A DNA stretch of 64,000 nucleotides from Thiodiazotropha sp040507035 (GTDB lineage Bacteria; Pseudomonadota; Gammaproteobacteria; Chromatiales; Chromatiaceae). Positions 8,074 to 17,006 of the stretch are shown one piece after another. Position 1 is the stretch's first letter, and every line of letters begins with the position of its first letter. The DNA is taken from the NCBI GenBank assembly GCA_040507035.1, contig JBEVVR010000044.1, forward strand, positions 1 through 64,000, written 5' to 3'. A model generated the notes under the pieces. It saw only the letters and a program-made list of their open reading frames with translations, was not told the DNA's origin and did not search any database. The position numbers and the translations under genes were made by a program.

Positions 8074-10323
8074 ATGGATATTAGACCGAAACCGCTATCC
8101 TTCAGCCTGTTCACGGCTCTGTTTGTGTTCCTCTTTCTAATACTGCTTTTTACTTTGGGCAACCTGACCTACCTGCAATTTGAAAAACTGGATGAGAAAT
8201 TTCGTATCGCCGGCGAGCAGAGCGCGGCGGCAGAGATTGAATTTGCGCTAGTCGAGGCGATCAGTCTGAGTGAGGAGAAAACCCGCCAACTGGCCGCTTG
8301 GGAAGAGGTAAGGCAACAGCTGGATATCTCGACCTTTTACAGTTACTGGTATAGATACAGGGCAAAAAACAACAACTTCGTAACTGCATTTACCCTGGAT
8401 GTTGCAATCTATGATATCCAAGGCAGGGTGCTCTCAGCTATCGACACCTCATTACTGCCGTTAAAGATAGATACAAAGAGAATGGGGCACTCTATTGAGG
8501 TCAGGGACTCCATACCCTTGATACGGGTTGTCTCACCCGTTGTTGATCAGGTTAGCGGGATTACTATAGGGTACCTCGCCACTGAAAATCACCTATTTAC
8601 AATTTTTAACAGTTTAAGCCACTTCAACTATATCGAGCGCAGTAGCATTAACATCACAATTGCGGATGCCAATAATCTTTCAAGCCAAACATTTTTACAG
8701 CATATTGACTACCGCTTGACCGGTGATCCCTACGCGGCAGCAATCAAACCCCTAATCAAAGAGTCTCTGCTACAACTGGCAGCTACCGCACTGATACTGA
8801 CGCTGTTTATTTTTCCTTTGGCTGCCTGGTTGTTAAATCGGCCTATCCTGCAGCTATCCAAACAGATCGACAGGCTGCAGAGCTTGCCTCATACACCTGT
8901 CGACCAGGAGGGTGTCAAGCCGCTGTTTATCAAGGAGCTGGATAAGATACAGACCTCACTCTACGCCTATCACAACAATCTCAGCCAAGCGCATACAACC
9001 CTCGACCAAAAAAATCAGGAATTGGATGACCTTGCGCAACACGACCCATTGACCGGGGTTATGAATCGCCGAGCATTCGATGCCTACTGGAGAGAAGTTA
9101 GCGATGTCTACAAGCACAGCACCAATGAGATCTGCCTGATACTGTTCGATATCAACCATTTCAAGGCACTGAATGATACCTATGGTCACCATACCGGCGA
9201 CGAAATATTGATTGCCATTGCACAAACGATCAAAAACATCTTACACAGCCGGGAACAGCTGTTCAGACTGAGCGGCGATGAGTTTGCAACCATCCTCATC
9301 GGCATCCCCCCACGCAAAGCTTTGCAGATAGCCAAACAGTGCCACCTGGCGATTACCAACTACCCCTTTGACAAGCTTGGCGTTAACGAACCGGTGCGAA
9401 TCAGCATTGGCCTGGCTGATACCAGTGCCGATAGTTATGAGGATATCAACGCCCTACAGTGGCAAGCTGATGTCGCAATACATTTCGCCAAACGGCCCGG
9501 CTATTCGAGTATTGTCCATTTCAAGCCGGAGTTGGCCGAAAATGCGCGCGGGCTCTTTTCCAGTCAAACCCACAGCGCTGTCTACGAGGCCGTCACCCGG
9601 GGTACCGGCCTGGTCATGCACTATCAGCCCATCGTTGACCTGGAAGATGGCAGGCCTCAATATTTCGAAGCCCTTGTACGTATCGTCCATGATGGGCAAT
9701 TGATCATGCCCTCCCACATTTTCCCTCTGGTTGAAGCCCGCAGTCTCGACCAGGATCTAGACTTTCATGTCATTGAAAAGACTGTCTCTGACCTGCAGCT
9801 AGGGAAGATTCCCCGCAACACAGGGGTTTCAATAAACATCTCCGCCCCCACCATCGTGGAAAACGAACTGGTCAATCGCCTGGCGGCCTTCAAGCCCTTT
9901 ATGGACGACTACAAGCTGTTGATCGAAGTCACTGAGACAGCCCTCATCACTCAACTTCAAACCGCCAGAAAGAATCTGGAGATCCTGCGCAACATGGGTT
10001 TCACCATCGCCCTGGATGATTTTGGCAGCGGATACTCTTCACTGCGCTATCTTGGTGCCATGCCGGTGGACGTGGTGAAGTTCGACATCACCCTCACCCG
10101 CCTGGTCGACGACAGGGCAAACAACCTGATCCTCAACCACCTGGCGAAAATGATAACCGAGTCAGGCCACCTCCTGGTCGCCGAAGGCATCGAGACAGCC
10201 CAGATCGCGGAGCAGATGACCCAGCTGGGCTTTCGCTATGGACAGGGCTACTATTTCGGACGCCCCGCGCGGAACATTGAAAAATCGACTTCTCCGGCCA
10301 GCACCGCCAATTATTCTGCATAG
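8074..10323 (+). CDS. Membrane GGDEF-EAL protein, probably a c-di-GMP phosphodiesterase
   Basis: This encodes 749 residues. TM1 is at about 8-30, a periplasmic sensor follows to about 225, and TM2 is at about 230-252. A linker or coiled region leads to the GGDEF domain (about 325-480) and the EAL domain (about 495-740). The GGDEF signature reads 'RLSGDEF' (first Gly replaced by Ser), and no RxxD inhibitory site precedes it. The EAL domain keeps its catalytic set: 'YFEALVRI', the Asn in 'SINISA', 'IEVTETAL', 'LDDFGSGYSSLRYL', the Lys in 'VDVVKFD' and 'VAEGIE'. I therefore read it as a phosphodiesterase with a regulatory or weak GGDEF domain. It acts at the inner membrane. It is coupled to the hydrolase-like gene just upstream. 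Confidence 0.93.
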   Translation: MDIRPKPLSFSLFTALFVFLFLILLFTLGNLTYLQFEKLDEKFRIAGEQSAAAEIEFALVEAISLSEEKTRQLAAWEEVRQQLDISTFYSYWYRYRAKNNNFVTAFTLDVAIYDIQGRVLSAIDTSLLPLKIDTKRMGHSIEVRDSIPLIRVVSPVVDQVSGITIGYLATENHLFTIFNSLSHFNYIERSSINITIADANNLSSQTFLQHIDYRLTGDPYAAAIKPLIKESLLQLAATALILTLFIFPLAAWLLNRPILQLSKQIDRLQSLPHTPVDQEGVKPLFIKELDKIQTSLYAYHNNLSQAHTTLDQKNQELDDLAQHDPLTGVMNRRAFDAYWREVSDVYKHSTNEICLILFDINHFKALNDTYGHHTGDEILIAIAQTIKNILHSREQLFRLSGDEFATILIGIPPRKALQIAKQCHLAITNYPFDKLGVNEPVRISIGLADTSADSYEDINALQWQADVAIHFAKRPGYSSIVHFKPELAENARGLFSSQTHSAVYEAVTRGTGLVMHYQPIVDLEDGRPQYFEALVRIVHDGQLIMPSHIFPLVEARSLDQDLDFHVIEKTVSDLQLGKIPRNTGVSINISAPTIVENELVNRLAAFKPFMDDYKLLIEVTETALITQLQTARKNLEILRNMGFTIALDDFGSGYSSLRYLGAMPVDVVKFDITLTRLVDDRANNLILNHLAKMITESGHLLVAEGIETAQIAEQMTQLGFRYGQGYYFGRPARNIEKSTSPASTANYSA

Positions 10324-10338
10324 TCCTGAAAAATTAGG

Positions 10339-10344
10339 TATACT
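10339..10344 (+). promoter_or_regulatory. -10 element for tRNA-Leu
   Basis: TATACT, five of six matches to TATAAT, lies 16 bases before the tRNA 5' end. The matching -35 position overlaps the end of the GGDEF-EAL gene and is weak. Confidence 0.45.
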
Positions 10345-10360
10345 TTTCGGCTTTCGTAGC

Positions 10361-10447
<87 letters not shown>

Positions 10448-10694
10448 ATCTCAGTGGGGACCCACCAAACCGGGCCTCGATTTCCATCTCATCACCTCCA
10501 TGGCTGACCAAGCTATTGACTGCATCTGGGCGTCAGATGTGATTTGCGTTACCTGAATCTAATAAAATTTTGTTAAAATAGGGGTGTTAGGGTGCTATGC
10601 AAAGCAGAAAATCGACAATTTCTGTGTGTATTTACCACCAACAGGATAGGAAATAATTTCATATCGGATAATAACGACTTGGAGTAAGGACATC

Positions 10695-10961
10695 ATGGTA
10701 GAGAGAAGGAATGTCAAGCCACCCATACCGAGAACACCGGGATCTTATCTGACGGAACAACAAGAGCACGGGCTTTCGATACTCAACCACTTTGGATGGC
10801 AGCTATTCTGTATCAGACGACCGATCTATGCGGATACGACAACAATGTTATGGCATTCGCGGGACCAGAAGTTTGGCATCCTGGAAGATGACGGAACCCT
10901 CAAACTCAGAGGCGACATTAGAACCAGGAACACCAGAGATACCTCTTTTGCACACTCCTAA
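10695..10961 (+). CDS. Small protein of unknown function, first of a tandem paralogous pair
   Basis: This encodes 88 residues, preceded by an AAGGA ribosome-binding site. It has no signal peptide, no membrane segment and no cysteine pair. The core 'GLSILNHFGWQLFCIRRP', then 'DTTTM' and 'FGILEDDGTL', is repeated with clear similarity in the next gene, so the two are tandem duplicates. Such 'FGW ... RRP ... GIL..DG.L' proteins occur as conserved hypotheticals in sulfur-oxidising gammaproteobacteria, to my general knowledge; no function is known to me. The pair lies right after tRNA-Leu. Confidence 0.75.
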   Translation: MVERRNVKPPIPRTPGSYLTEQQEHGLSILNHFGWQLFCIRRPIYADTTTMLWHSRDQKFGILEDDGTLKLRGDIRTRNTRDTSFAHS

Positions 10962-10975
10962 GGCGAAATCTCATT

Positions 10976-11296
10976 ATGAAACTGTTCAATGATCTGAGAA
11001 AAGGAATGGGACCTATCCCCTCTGATCCCGAGGTTTATCTCAATAGGGAGCAGGTCAACGGATTGTCCGTACTAAGAAAGTTTGGATGGAGAATCGTCTG
11101 TGTCAGGCGTCCCTCTTTGTTCGATACAACCACCATTATGCGGCACAAAAACAGCAAGAAGCTGGGCATCCTGGGCAGCGATGGGATATTACGAATAACC
11201 GAAAACATCAAGATTCGAGATAAATCCAGGACCAAGCGCTCCAGAAAGCAGACAAGACCTCAGCCGTTGCAGTTTCGCAAGTCCCTAAGACAGTAA
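10976..11296 (+). CDS. Small protein of unknown function, second of the tandem pair
   Basis: This encodes 106 residues and starts 14 bases after the first copy, so the two are co-transcribed. Aligned with its neighbour it keeps 'VNGLSVLRKFGWRIVCVRRP', 'DTTTIM', and 'LGILGSDGIL'. Its last 30 residues are a very basic tail rich in Arg, Lys, Ser and Gln. The neighbour lacks this tail, which could bind nucleic acid. The strongly shared residues (Phe-Gly-Trp, Arg-Arg-Pro, Asp-Thr-Thr-Thr) suggest a common small fold. Function is unknown. Confidence 0.75.
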   Translation: MKLFNDLRKGMGPIPSDPEVYLNREQVNGLSVLRKFGWRIVCVRRPSLFDTTTIMRHKNSKKLGILGSDGILRITENIKIRDKSRTKRSRKQTRPQPLQFRKSLRQ

Positions 11297-11608
11297 ACAA
11301 ACTGCCTTTGGTCCGTAGCTTTCCATAATTCGCTGGCCATCAGTTAAATCCCGTTTAAATAGTCTCATGACGCATCCGGCGTTGACTCGACTCACAGATT
11401 CGCGCCACGGCGCTTGGCGAATAGGCAACTTCCAATAAACCAACCTCTTGAATAATAACAATTATCACTATCATTTAACATGACAACCCCATGTATATGG
11501 ATTTTAGCTGGCTGTTCTGGTCAAATGTTAAGGTTCTGTTTATGAATTATTGAGTGGATTGCGGCGGCGTCCCAAGCCGACCGGCATACAGTATAGAATA
11601 AAGCGTGT
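11297..11608. other. Intergenic region with a Fur-like box
   Basis: This 312-base gap sits before the PpkA-like operon. It holds a Fur-like palindrome at 11454-11472 and must hold the operon promoter. No RNA gene, terminator or further coding frame is evident. Confidence 0.55.
11454..11472. promoter_or_regulatory. Possible Fur box
   Basis: Read on the minus strand, the 19 bases GATAGTGATAATTGTTATT match 15 of 19 positions of the Fur consensus (GATAATGATAATCATTATC). The site lies about 137 bases before the start of the 11609 gene, the first of the PpkA-like operon. AT-rich chance matches are possible, so iron control is a hypothesis. Confidence 0.4.
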
Positions 11609-12358
11609 ATGAATAATTCGGATTCCAAACTTCACGATGAAACTGCGGAGGATCTAGAGCCTACGACGACCTCCGACCGGTTGCGTGTGACATTGGAGAT
11701 AGCCGCCGCGGCACTGATCCTCGTCGGTATCTACTACATCTTTGCTCCGCAAGAAGAGATCGATCTGGCGCCACTGAAGGAGAGTCAGATCGACCCTATC
11801 ATACGTGCCCAGATTGACTCGGCCGCGCAACAGACAACCCCTGCCGCAGCGCAGACGAATTCCCCCGAGAAACAGATCGATGCCACCAATGAAGCGGCTG
11901 GCGACGAAGATCAGTCACTGCAAGTGGCGGCCATTTCGAACACAACCGACTCTGCTGAAGGTGAATCCATTGCAGGGGAATCCGCTCGTGATCTGATAGC
12001 GCGCCAGCGCTCTGGAAAGACCGGCTTCACCCTCGAACAGATTTCCAACCAGGCAACCCGCTACCAGAATGAAGGCAGGTTGACTGATGCCTATCTGCTG
12101 CTCTTTTATGCCGCGCGTGAAGGGGACGGTATGGCCGCCTTCTCCCTCGCCAGTATGCACGATCCCAACCACTTCACCGAAGGCAATCCATTGCTTGAAA
12201 TTCCCGATTCATATCAAGCACATAAGTGGTATTCGGCCGCGGCTGAAAAAGGTGTTACCGAGGCTCAAGAGCGACTCCGACTATTAAAGAAAAGCACTGA
12301 AGCACAAGCTAAAAATGGCGATCTTGCAGCTCAGCGACTCTTATTGAACTGGCGATAG
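11609..12358 (+). CDS. Membrane-anchored protein with Sel1-like repeats
   Basis: This encodes 249 residues. A cytoplasmic N-terminus of about 28 residues is followed by one membrane helix 'TLEIAAAALILVGIYYIFA' (about 28-46) and a long Ala/Gln/Thr-rich spacer (about 50-125). A C-terminal helical domain (about 135-249) has two Sel1/TPR-like units: 'DAYLLLFYAAREGDGMAAFSL' and 'AHKWYSAAAEKGVTEAQERL' are the recognisable repeats. Sel1 repeats mediate protein contacts. It is the first gene of a four-gene operon (22 bases before the vWA gene), so it may be a periplasmic partner of that protein. No enzyme motif. Confidence 0.8.
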   Translation: MNNSDSKLHDETAEDLEPTTTSDRLRVTLEIAAAALILVGIYYIFAPQEEIDLAPLKESQIDPIIRAQIDSAAQQTTPAAAQTNSPEKQIDATNEAAGDEDQSLQVAAISNTTDSAEGESIAGESARDLIARQRSGKTGFTLEQISNQATRYQNEGRLTDAYLLLFYAAREGDGMAAFSLASMHDPNHFTEGNPLLEIPDSYQAHKWYSAAAEKGVTEAQERLRLLKKSTEAQAKNGDLAAQRLLLNWR

Positions 12359-12380
12359 CCCTGATTCAAGGATAATAAAG

Positions 12381-14393
12381 ATGGTCTCTATCAAATCAAT
12401 ATTGATCTCTTTGGGTCTACTACTTCTCCCCGCCCAGATATTGGGAGCCGTGCAACAGCACCCCCTTCTCATGGAGGGTAAACAGGCCCTCTACCAGCGT
12501 GTACTGAGTAAACCCGGTGCATTTTTCTATAAGCAAATAGAGAAAGCTAAAGGTGACCCGGCCACACCTTTCAGTGTCTACTATGTGTATAGCCGCAAGA
12601 GCGAAAACGGCTCTACCTGGCTCCAACTTGGGCAAAACAGACATGGCGAGTTGTCTGGTTGGATGCCGGAAACTGACACCATCCCCTGGAACCAAGGCCT
12701 GACTGTCGCTTTTAGGGATCCGGTAGGCAACGACCGGGTACTGCTTTTCAATGACAAGGCAAATCTAAAGGCTCTGATTGACAGCAGTGACAAAGAGCAG
12801 TACCAAAAACTCTATAAAGCCGCCGAATCGGGTGAGCTGAAAAAAGACTCACCCGTAATCGCCATTCAGCCCAGGACCCATGTCGACATACTGAAAGATT
12901 TCTACCTGGTCCCGATACGCGACCATGAGGATATCTATCTGGGTAATGAGCAGGCACGTATCCTTCAGGTATCCAGTGTGCCTCTCCTCCCCGCTGTGGA
13001 GACGAAACAGGTAAAAGCAAAGAAGAAACCGGCGCAGACCGACAACAAAGTCAAACCATTCCGCTCCGCGGTTGTCTTCGTCATCGACTCCACCCTCTCC
13101 ATGGATCCCTATATTGACCGTACGCGGGAGGCGGTGCGTAAGGTTTACGACACTATCACCAAAGAGGATCTGACAGGAGACGTCAGCTTTGGCCTGATCG
13201 CGTTTCGCGACAATCCCCAGGTCGTGCCCCAACTCGACTACTTAACCCAAACCTATGTCAATCTACAACAGGGACAGGACGCTGATGGATTTTTCAAACA
13301 AGTTTCGTCTCTCAAAGCCGCCTCTGTATCTAGTGCCGATTTCAATGAAGATAGTTTCGCTGGGGTTAATGAGGCCATTGCAGGCATTGACTGGGATGGA
13401 CAGGATGCACGCTATGTCGTGTTGATAACGGATGCTGGTCCAAGGGAAGCGGGCGACCCTCTTTCCGGTACGGGGATGTCAAGTGCTTCCCTGAGGCAGC
13501 TGGCCCAGGATAAGGGGATAGCTCTCTCGGTACTACACCTGCTGACTCCAAGCATCATGGCGGATCACAGCAAGGCGGAAGAGACCTACCGGGATCTCTC
13601 CTACTATCCTGGAATCGGTAGTTTCTACTTTGGCGTCGAAACGGGAAATGTTGAACGTTTCGGCAGAGTCCTGGATGCCCTGGCAACACAGATTACAGAA
13701 CAGGTCAAGCTGGCCGCCCTTGCTGCAGCGGGTAAGAACATGGCGATAGAACGCCAACAGAAAGAGAAGCAGACAGCGGTAAAAGCAGAGAGTGATCAAT
13801 TGGCTCAATTCCAGGCGAAAGTCGCCAAACTCGGATATGCTCTGCGTATGCGCTATCTCCAGCAGAATGATAAACAACAGATACCCAGCGTCTTCAACGC
13901 CTGGCTGGTCGATCGGGATATCAGCGATCCAGAACGGCAAACCCTCGATGTCCGGGTTCTCCTGACACGAGATCAACTCAGCGATCTGCACAACATTATG
14001 CGTCAGGTACTGATAACCGCTGAGGAGGGTTTGCTCTCACCCCGCACTTTTCTCAACGACCTTAAGAGTCTTGCCGCCACCATTGCCCGTGATCCGGAAC
14101 AACTGGGGACCACCACCAGAGTCACAGGTGCAAGGGAAGGCAATCTGGCGGATATGGGATTCATGCGTGAATATATCGAGGACCTGCCCTATACCGGTGA
14201 GGTAATGAATCTCTCCCTGGAAAACTGGCAGGACTGGCCAGCAAGAGACCAGATCAAGTTCATTAACCGCCTGGAAGAGAAGATCAACTACTACCAGGTC
14301 CTACATGACCATACAGATCTCTGGGTCTCACTGGATGGCGGCCCGGTTTCCGGTGACTCTGTATTTCCCATTGCTCTGGAAATGTTGCCCTAG
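12381..14393 (+). CDS. PpkA-like von Willebrand factor A protein without a kinase domain
   Basis: This encodes 670 residues with an N-terminal signal peptide ('SILISLGLLLLPAQILGA'). Residues about 35-125 hold an SH3-like stretch ('LYQRVLSKPGA', 'FSVYYVYSRK', 'LSGWMPE') of the kind next to the vWA domain in PpkA, the type VI threonine kinase. The vWA domain covers about 225-440. Its metal-ion site reads 'VVFVIDSTLSMDPYIDR' (Asp about 236), with 'VSFGLIAFRDNP' and 'YVVLITDAG' also seen. A long helical C-terminus follows. PpkA normally has a cytoplasmic kinase; here that part is absent and replaced by a signal peptide, so the protein is periplasmic. A TagT/TagS-like ABC transporter follows directly, mirroring the Pseudomonas PpkA-TagQRST signalling pathway. 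Confidence 0.8.
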   Translation: MVSIKSILISLGLLLLPAQILGAVQQHPLLMEGKQALYQRVLSKPGAFFYKQIEKAKGDPATPFSVYYVYSRKSENGSTWLQLGQNRHGELSGWMPETDTIPWNQGLTVAFRDPVGNDRVLLFNDKANLKALIDSSDKEQYQKLYKAAESGELKKDSPVIAIQPRTHVDILKDFYLVPIRDHEDIYLGNEQARILQVSSVPLLPAVETKQVKAKKKPAQTDNKVKPFRSAVVFVIDSTLSMDPYIDRTREAVRKVYDTITKEDLTGDVSFGLIAFRDNPQVVPQLDYLTQTYVNLQQGQDADGFFKQVSSLKAASVSSADFNEDSFAGVNEAIAGIDWDGQDARYVVLITDAGPREAGDPLSGTGMSSASLRQLAQDKGIALSVLHLLTPSIMADHSKAEETYRDLSYYPGIGSFYFGVETGNVERFGRVLDALATQITEQVKLAALAAAGKNMAIERQQKEKQTAVKAESDQLAQFQAKVAKLGYALRMRYLQQNDKQQIPSVFNAWLVDRDISDPERQTLDVRVLLTRDQLSDLHNIMRQVLITAEEGLLSPRTFLNDLKSLAATIARDPEQLGTTTRVTGAREGNLADMGFMREYIEDLPYTGEVMNLSLENWQDWPARDQIKFINRLEEKINYYQVLHDHTDLWVSLDGGPVSGDSVFPIALEMLP

Positions 14394-14405
14394 CACACCT
14401 CTTTG

Positions 14406-15191
14406 ATGACGACGACAGCAACCCATCCCGGAGCCGCACCCGGTGCCCCCCCGAGCGGCGAAAAGGTATTAATCTACCACTTACGCGATGTTGTGAAGAC
14501 CCGGGAGGCCGAGGGGAGCGCCTTTCGTCTCCGTGTACCCAGCCTGCAGATTGCACTGGGTGAGAAGATCGCACTCATCGGAGAGAGTGGCTGCGGCAAA
14601 AGCACCCTACTGGATATGCTCTCGATGACACTGAAGCCGAGTGACATCGGTTCATTTCGCTTTCGCCCGGAACCCGGTGCCGAGCCGGTAGATATTTCAG
14701 CACTCTGGCAAAAACGCCATCTCGATCAGCTGGGAGACCTGCGCCGTCTGCGAATCGGGTATGTGATGCAGACTGGTGGGCTTCTGCCCTATCTGACAGT
14801 ACGCGAGAATATCAACCTATCACGTCGCTTGCTCGATATGCAGGATGACGGGCTGGTCGATGAATTGGCGAACGACCTGGGTATACGCAGGCATCTGAAC
14901 AAACTGCCCCATATGCTCTCCGTAGGAGAACGCCAGCGAGTAGCCATCGGTCGCGCACTGGCTCATCGCCCGGCCATTGTGATTGCCGACGAGCCCACAG
15001 CCTCCCTCGATCCCATCGCAGCGGAACGTATCATGTCACTGTTCATTGAATTGGTGGATGAACTGCACATCACTGTCATACTCGCCAGTCATGCTTGGCG
15101 ACACATAAACAGGCTGGGCCTGCGCCACCTTGAGCACCATACACATAGAGAGGCAGACGGTTCGATGACTGAAACTGTAGTGAGTGGCTGA
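14406..15191 (+). CDS. ABC transporter ATP-binding protein, TagT/LolD-like
   Basis: This encodes 261 residues from the ATG at 14406; a TTG immediately before is also in frame. Seen motifs are Walker A 'GESGCGKSTLL' (about 59-69), a Q-loop 'VMQTGGLLPYLTVREN', the ABC signature 'LSVGERQRVAIGRAL', Walker B 'IVIADEPTASLD', and an H-loop 'VILASHAW'. All catalytic residues are intact. With the downstream FtsX-like permease it forms an inner-membrane complex of the MacB/LolD type. Family members usually act on periplasmic or lipoprotein partners rather than pumping solutes. It starts 12 bases after the vWA gene and overlaps the permease start by one base, so it is translationally coupled. Confidence 0.88.
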   Translation: MTTTATHPGAAPGAPPSGEKVLIYHLRDVVKTREAEGSAFRLRVPSLQIALGEKIALIGESGCGKSTLLDMLSMTLKPSDIGSFRFRPEPGAEPVDISALWQKRHLDQLGDLRRLRIGYVMQTGGLLPYLTVRENINLSRRLLDMQDDGLVDELANDLGIRRHLNKLPHMLSVGERQRVAIGRALAHRPAIVIADEPTASLDPIAAERIMSLFIELVDELHITVILASHAWRHINRLGLRHLEHHTHREADGSMTETVVSG

Positions 15192-16402
15192 TGCGTCATC
15201 GATTCAAGGACATTATCTGGCTTGCCAGTCGCGACTACCGCAACGAGTGGCAGATGTCGAGCTTCTTTATCATTGCCCTAGCCGCTGTACTTGGACCAAT
15301 GATGATCCTATACGGCCTCAAGTTCGGTATTGTCGGCAGCATGCTTAGCACGCTTATCGAGGATCCACGAAACCGGGAGATTCGCCCAATCGGCAGTGGC
15401 CGCTATGATAGCGCCTGGATCGAACAACTGAGAGCGCGGGAAGAGATCGACTTTATCATTCCGCGTACACGATCCATTGCCGCTACAATCGATCTCAAGA
15501 GCGAAACTGCAACTCGCATCATCTCCGTTGAGATGATACCAACCGGACCAGGGGACCCACTGCTCAAGACAAGAGCGATCCCACAGAACCTGGAACAGAT
15601 CGTACTTTCTGAAAAGGCGGCGAAAAAGCTAAAGGTTAAACCTGGTGACGAGATCAACGGCAGTCTGACCCGCCGCTACAAGGGGCGTAGTGACCGGGTG
15701 CATCTTTCCCTGAAGGTGGTTGATATAGCGCGGCACGCAAGTTTTACGCGTGACGGAATCTTTACCGATCTAAGCCTTTTGGAGGCCGCTGAGAGTTTCC
15801 GTGACGGACACGCCGTTCCGTCTCTAGGTTGGGGCGGCACCAAGGCTGAATCCGGTAATCGTAGCTACCCCAGCTTTCGTCTCTACACACGCTCAATCTA
15901 TGATGTCGCTCCAATCAGCGATGCCATGGGCAAACTGGGCATAGAGGTAAATACCCGAGCCGCGGACATCGATGTTGTACGGAGCATGGACCGAAATCTG
16001 AGCCTGGTTTTCTGGTTGATCGCACTCATCGGACTTATTGGTTTCTCTTTCTCACTGGGTGCCAGCCTATGGGCCAATGTCGATCGCAAACGCAAAGAAT
16101 TGAGTGTACTTAGATTGGTCGGGTTTCGCACCGGTGAGATTATCTGGTTTCCTGTCTTACAATCAGCCTTTACCGCCATCTTCGGTTGGCTTACCGCTAC
16201 ACTCATCTATCTTGGAGTAAGCTATACAATCAACGGCTTGTTCGACACTCAGACCGAAATCAGTGAGACTATCTGTAAGTTATTACCCGACCATTTCCTT
16301 ATCGCCCTGATATTGACCCTTGGATCCGCTGTAGTTGCAGCATCACTCGCTGGATACCGAGCCGCCAGAATTGAACCTTCGGAAGGTTTGCGAGAGATCT
16401 AG
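15191..16402 (+). CDS. FtsX-like ABC permease, TagS-like
   Basis: This encodes 403 residues. One N-terminal membrane helix (about 22-45, 'SSFFIIALAAVLGPMMILYG') is followed by a periplasmic MacB-type domain (about 50-265). Three C-terminal helices (about 272-295, 325-348, 370-392) form the FtsX domain; the last carries 'LILTLGSAVVAASLAGYRAA' and ends at 'IEPSEGLREI', as in LolC/MacB-type permeases. Its ATG overlaps the ATPase stop codon (TGATG). It completes the putative PpkA-like vWA / ABC module. The substrate is unknown; in Pseudomonas the TagST transporter relays a signal to PpkA rather than transporting a known molecule. Confidence 0.85.
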   Translation: MRHRFKDIIWLASRDYRNEWQMSSFFIIALAAVLGPMMILYGLKFGIVGSMLSTLIEDPRNREIRPIGSGRYDSAWIEQLRAREEIDFIIPRTRSIAATIDLKSETATRIISVEMIPTGPGDPLLKTRAIPQNLEQIVLSEKAAKKLKVKPGDEINGSLTRRYKGRSDRVHLSLKVVDIARHASFTRDGIFTDLSLLEAAESFRDGHAVPSLGWGGTKAESGNRSYPSFRLYTRSIYDVAPISDAMGKLGIEVNTRAADIDVVRSMDRNLSLVFWLIALIGLIGFSFSLGASLWANVDRKRKELSVLRLVGFRTGEIIWFPVLQSAFTAIFGWLTATLIYLGVSYTINGLFDTQTEISETICKLLPDHFLIALILTLGSAVVAASLAGYRAARIEPSEGLREI

Positions 16403-16480
16403 GAGCGATTCAACGACTGGCACCACCCCGGTAGAGTCTGCTAACGGTTTTGATCCCTATACCAAGGAAAAGATAAAAAA

Positions 16481-16510
16481 ACTCCGTGAAGGCACCAACC
16501 TTCACGGAGT
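16481..16510 (-). terminator. Intrinsic terminator of the VPLPA-CTERM gene
   Basis: ACTCCGTGAAGG (16481-16492) pairs perfectly with CCTTCACGGAGT (16499-16510) around a 6-base loop. On the minus strand it is followed by a TTTTTT run. It lies 31 bases after the stop of the 16542 gene and could also slow readthrough from the permease on the other strand. Confidence 0.9.
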
Positions 16511-16541
16511 CTATTGAATTAGGCAAATCTGTGATGACGTG

Positions 16542-17006
16542 TCAGATCTTGCGTCTACTATTGAAAGCTACAAATCCTATCAATGCTGAACCAAACAGCC
16601 ATATCGCAGCGGGAAGCGGTACCGCGGTTATACTCAGTCCGTAATCGGAGAAAATATTGCTGTTGAATGCGTTAAGTGCAAACCCGGAAAGAGAGAAGAC
16701 ATAACTGCCCGCACCTAGATTCAAGGTTTCGGAAAATAGAGGATCGAGTCGGTAATCCGATCCATCATCTGTATTCGTTAACAACAATACCCCTCCGGCC
16801 ATCCCAGTATGAAAACCTGAGAACGTGAGTGGCAAGCCAGTGGTATCAAATTTAATTATGTCGGTAAAGATCCCGGAGTAGGGGGAGGTCGTGTAGGTAT
16901 CCCCCGCTTCATCAAAGCTACCGGCATCGATGACGGTACCTGCAAATGCCATACTCGAAAAGACAAGTGTCAACAAAGCAATTGTGTGCAGATATAGCCT
17001 TTTCAT
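16542..17006 (-). CDS. VPLPA-CTERM surface protein, copy 1
   Basis: This encodes 154 residues. The signal peptide 'MKRLYLHTIALLTLVFSSMA' is cleaved near 'AFAG'. The mature domain is small, beta-rich, and rich in Gly, Ser, Thr and Asp. The C-terminus has the sorting signal: 'VPLPAAIWLFGSALIGFVAF' followed by the basic 'NSRRKI'. In the VPLPA/PEP-CTERM systems this tail is recognised by an exosortase, cut, and the protein is delivered to the surface or to exopolysaccharide. No exosortase lies in the window. It is about 65-70 percent identical by eye to the gene at 17320-17796 and is clearly a tandem duplicate of it. AT-rich flanks suggest an accessory locus. Confidence 0.88.
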   Translation of the reverse strand: MKRLYLHTIALLTLVFSSMAFAGTVIDAGSFDEAGDTYTTSPYSGIFTDIIKFDTTGLPLTFSGFHTGMAGGVLLLTNTDDGSDYRLDPLFSETLNLGAGSYVFSLSGFALNAFNSNIFSDYGLSITAVPLPAAIWLFGSALIGFVAFNSRRKI

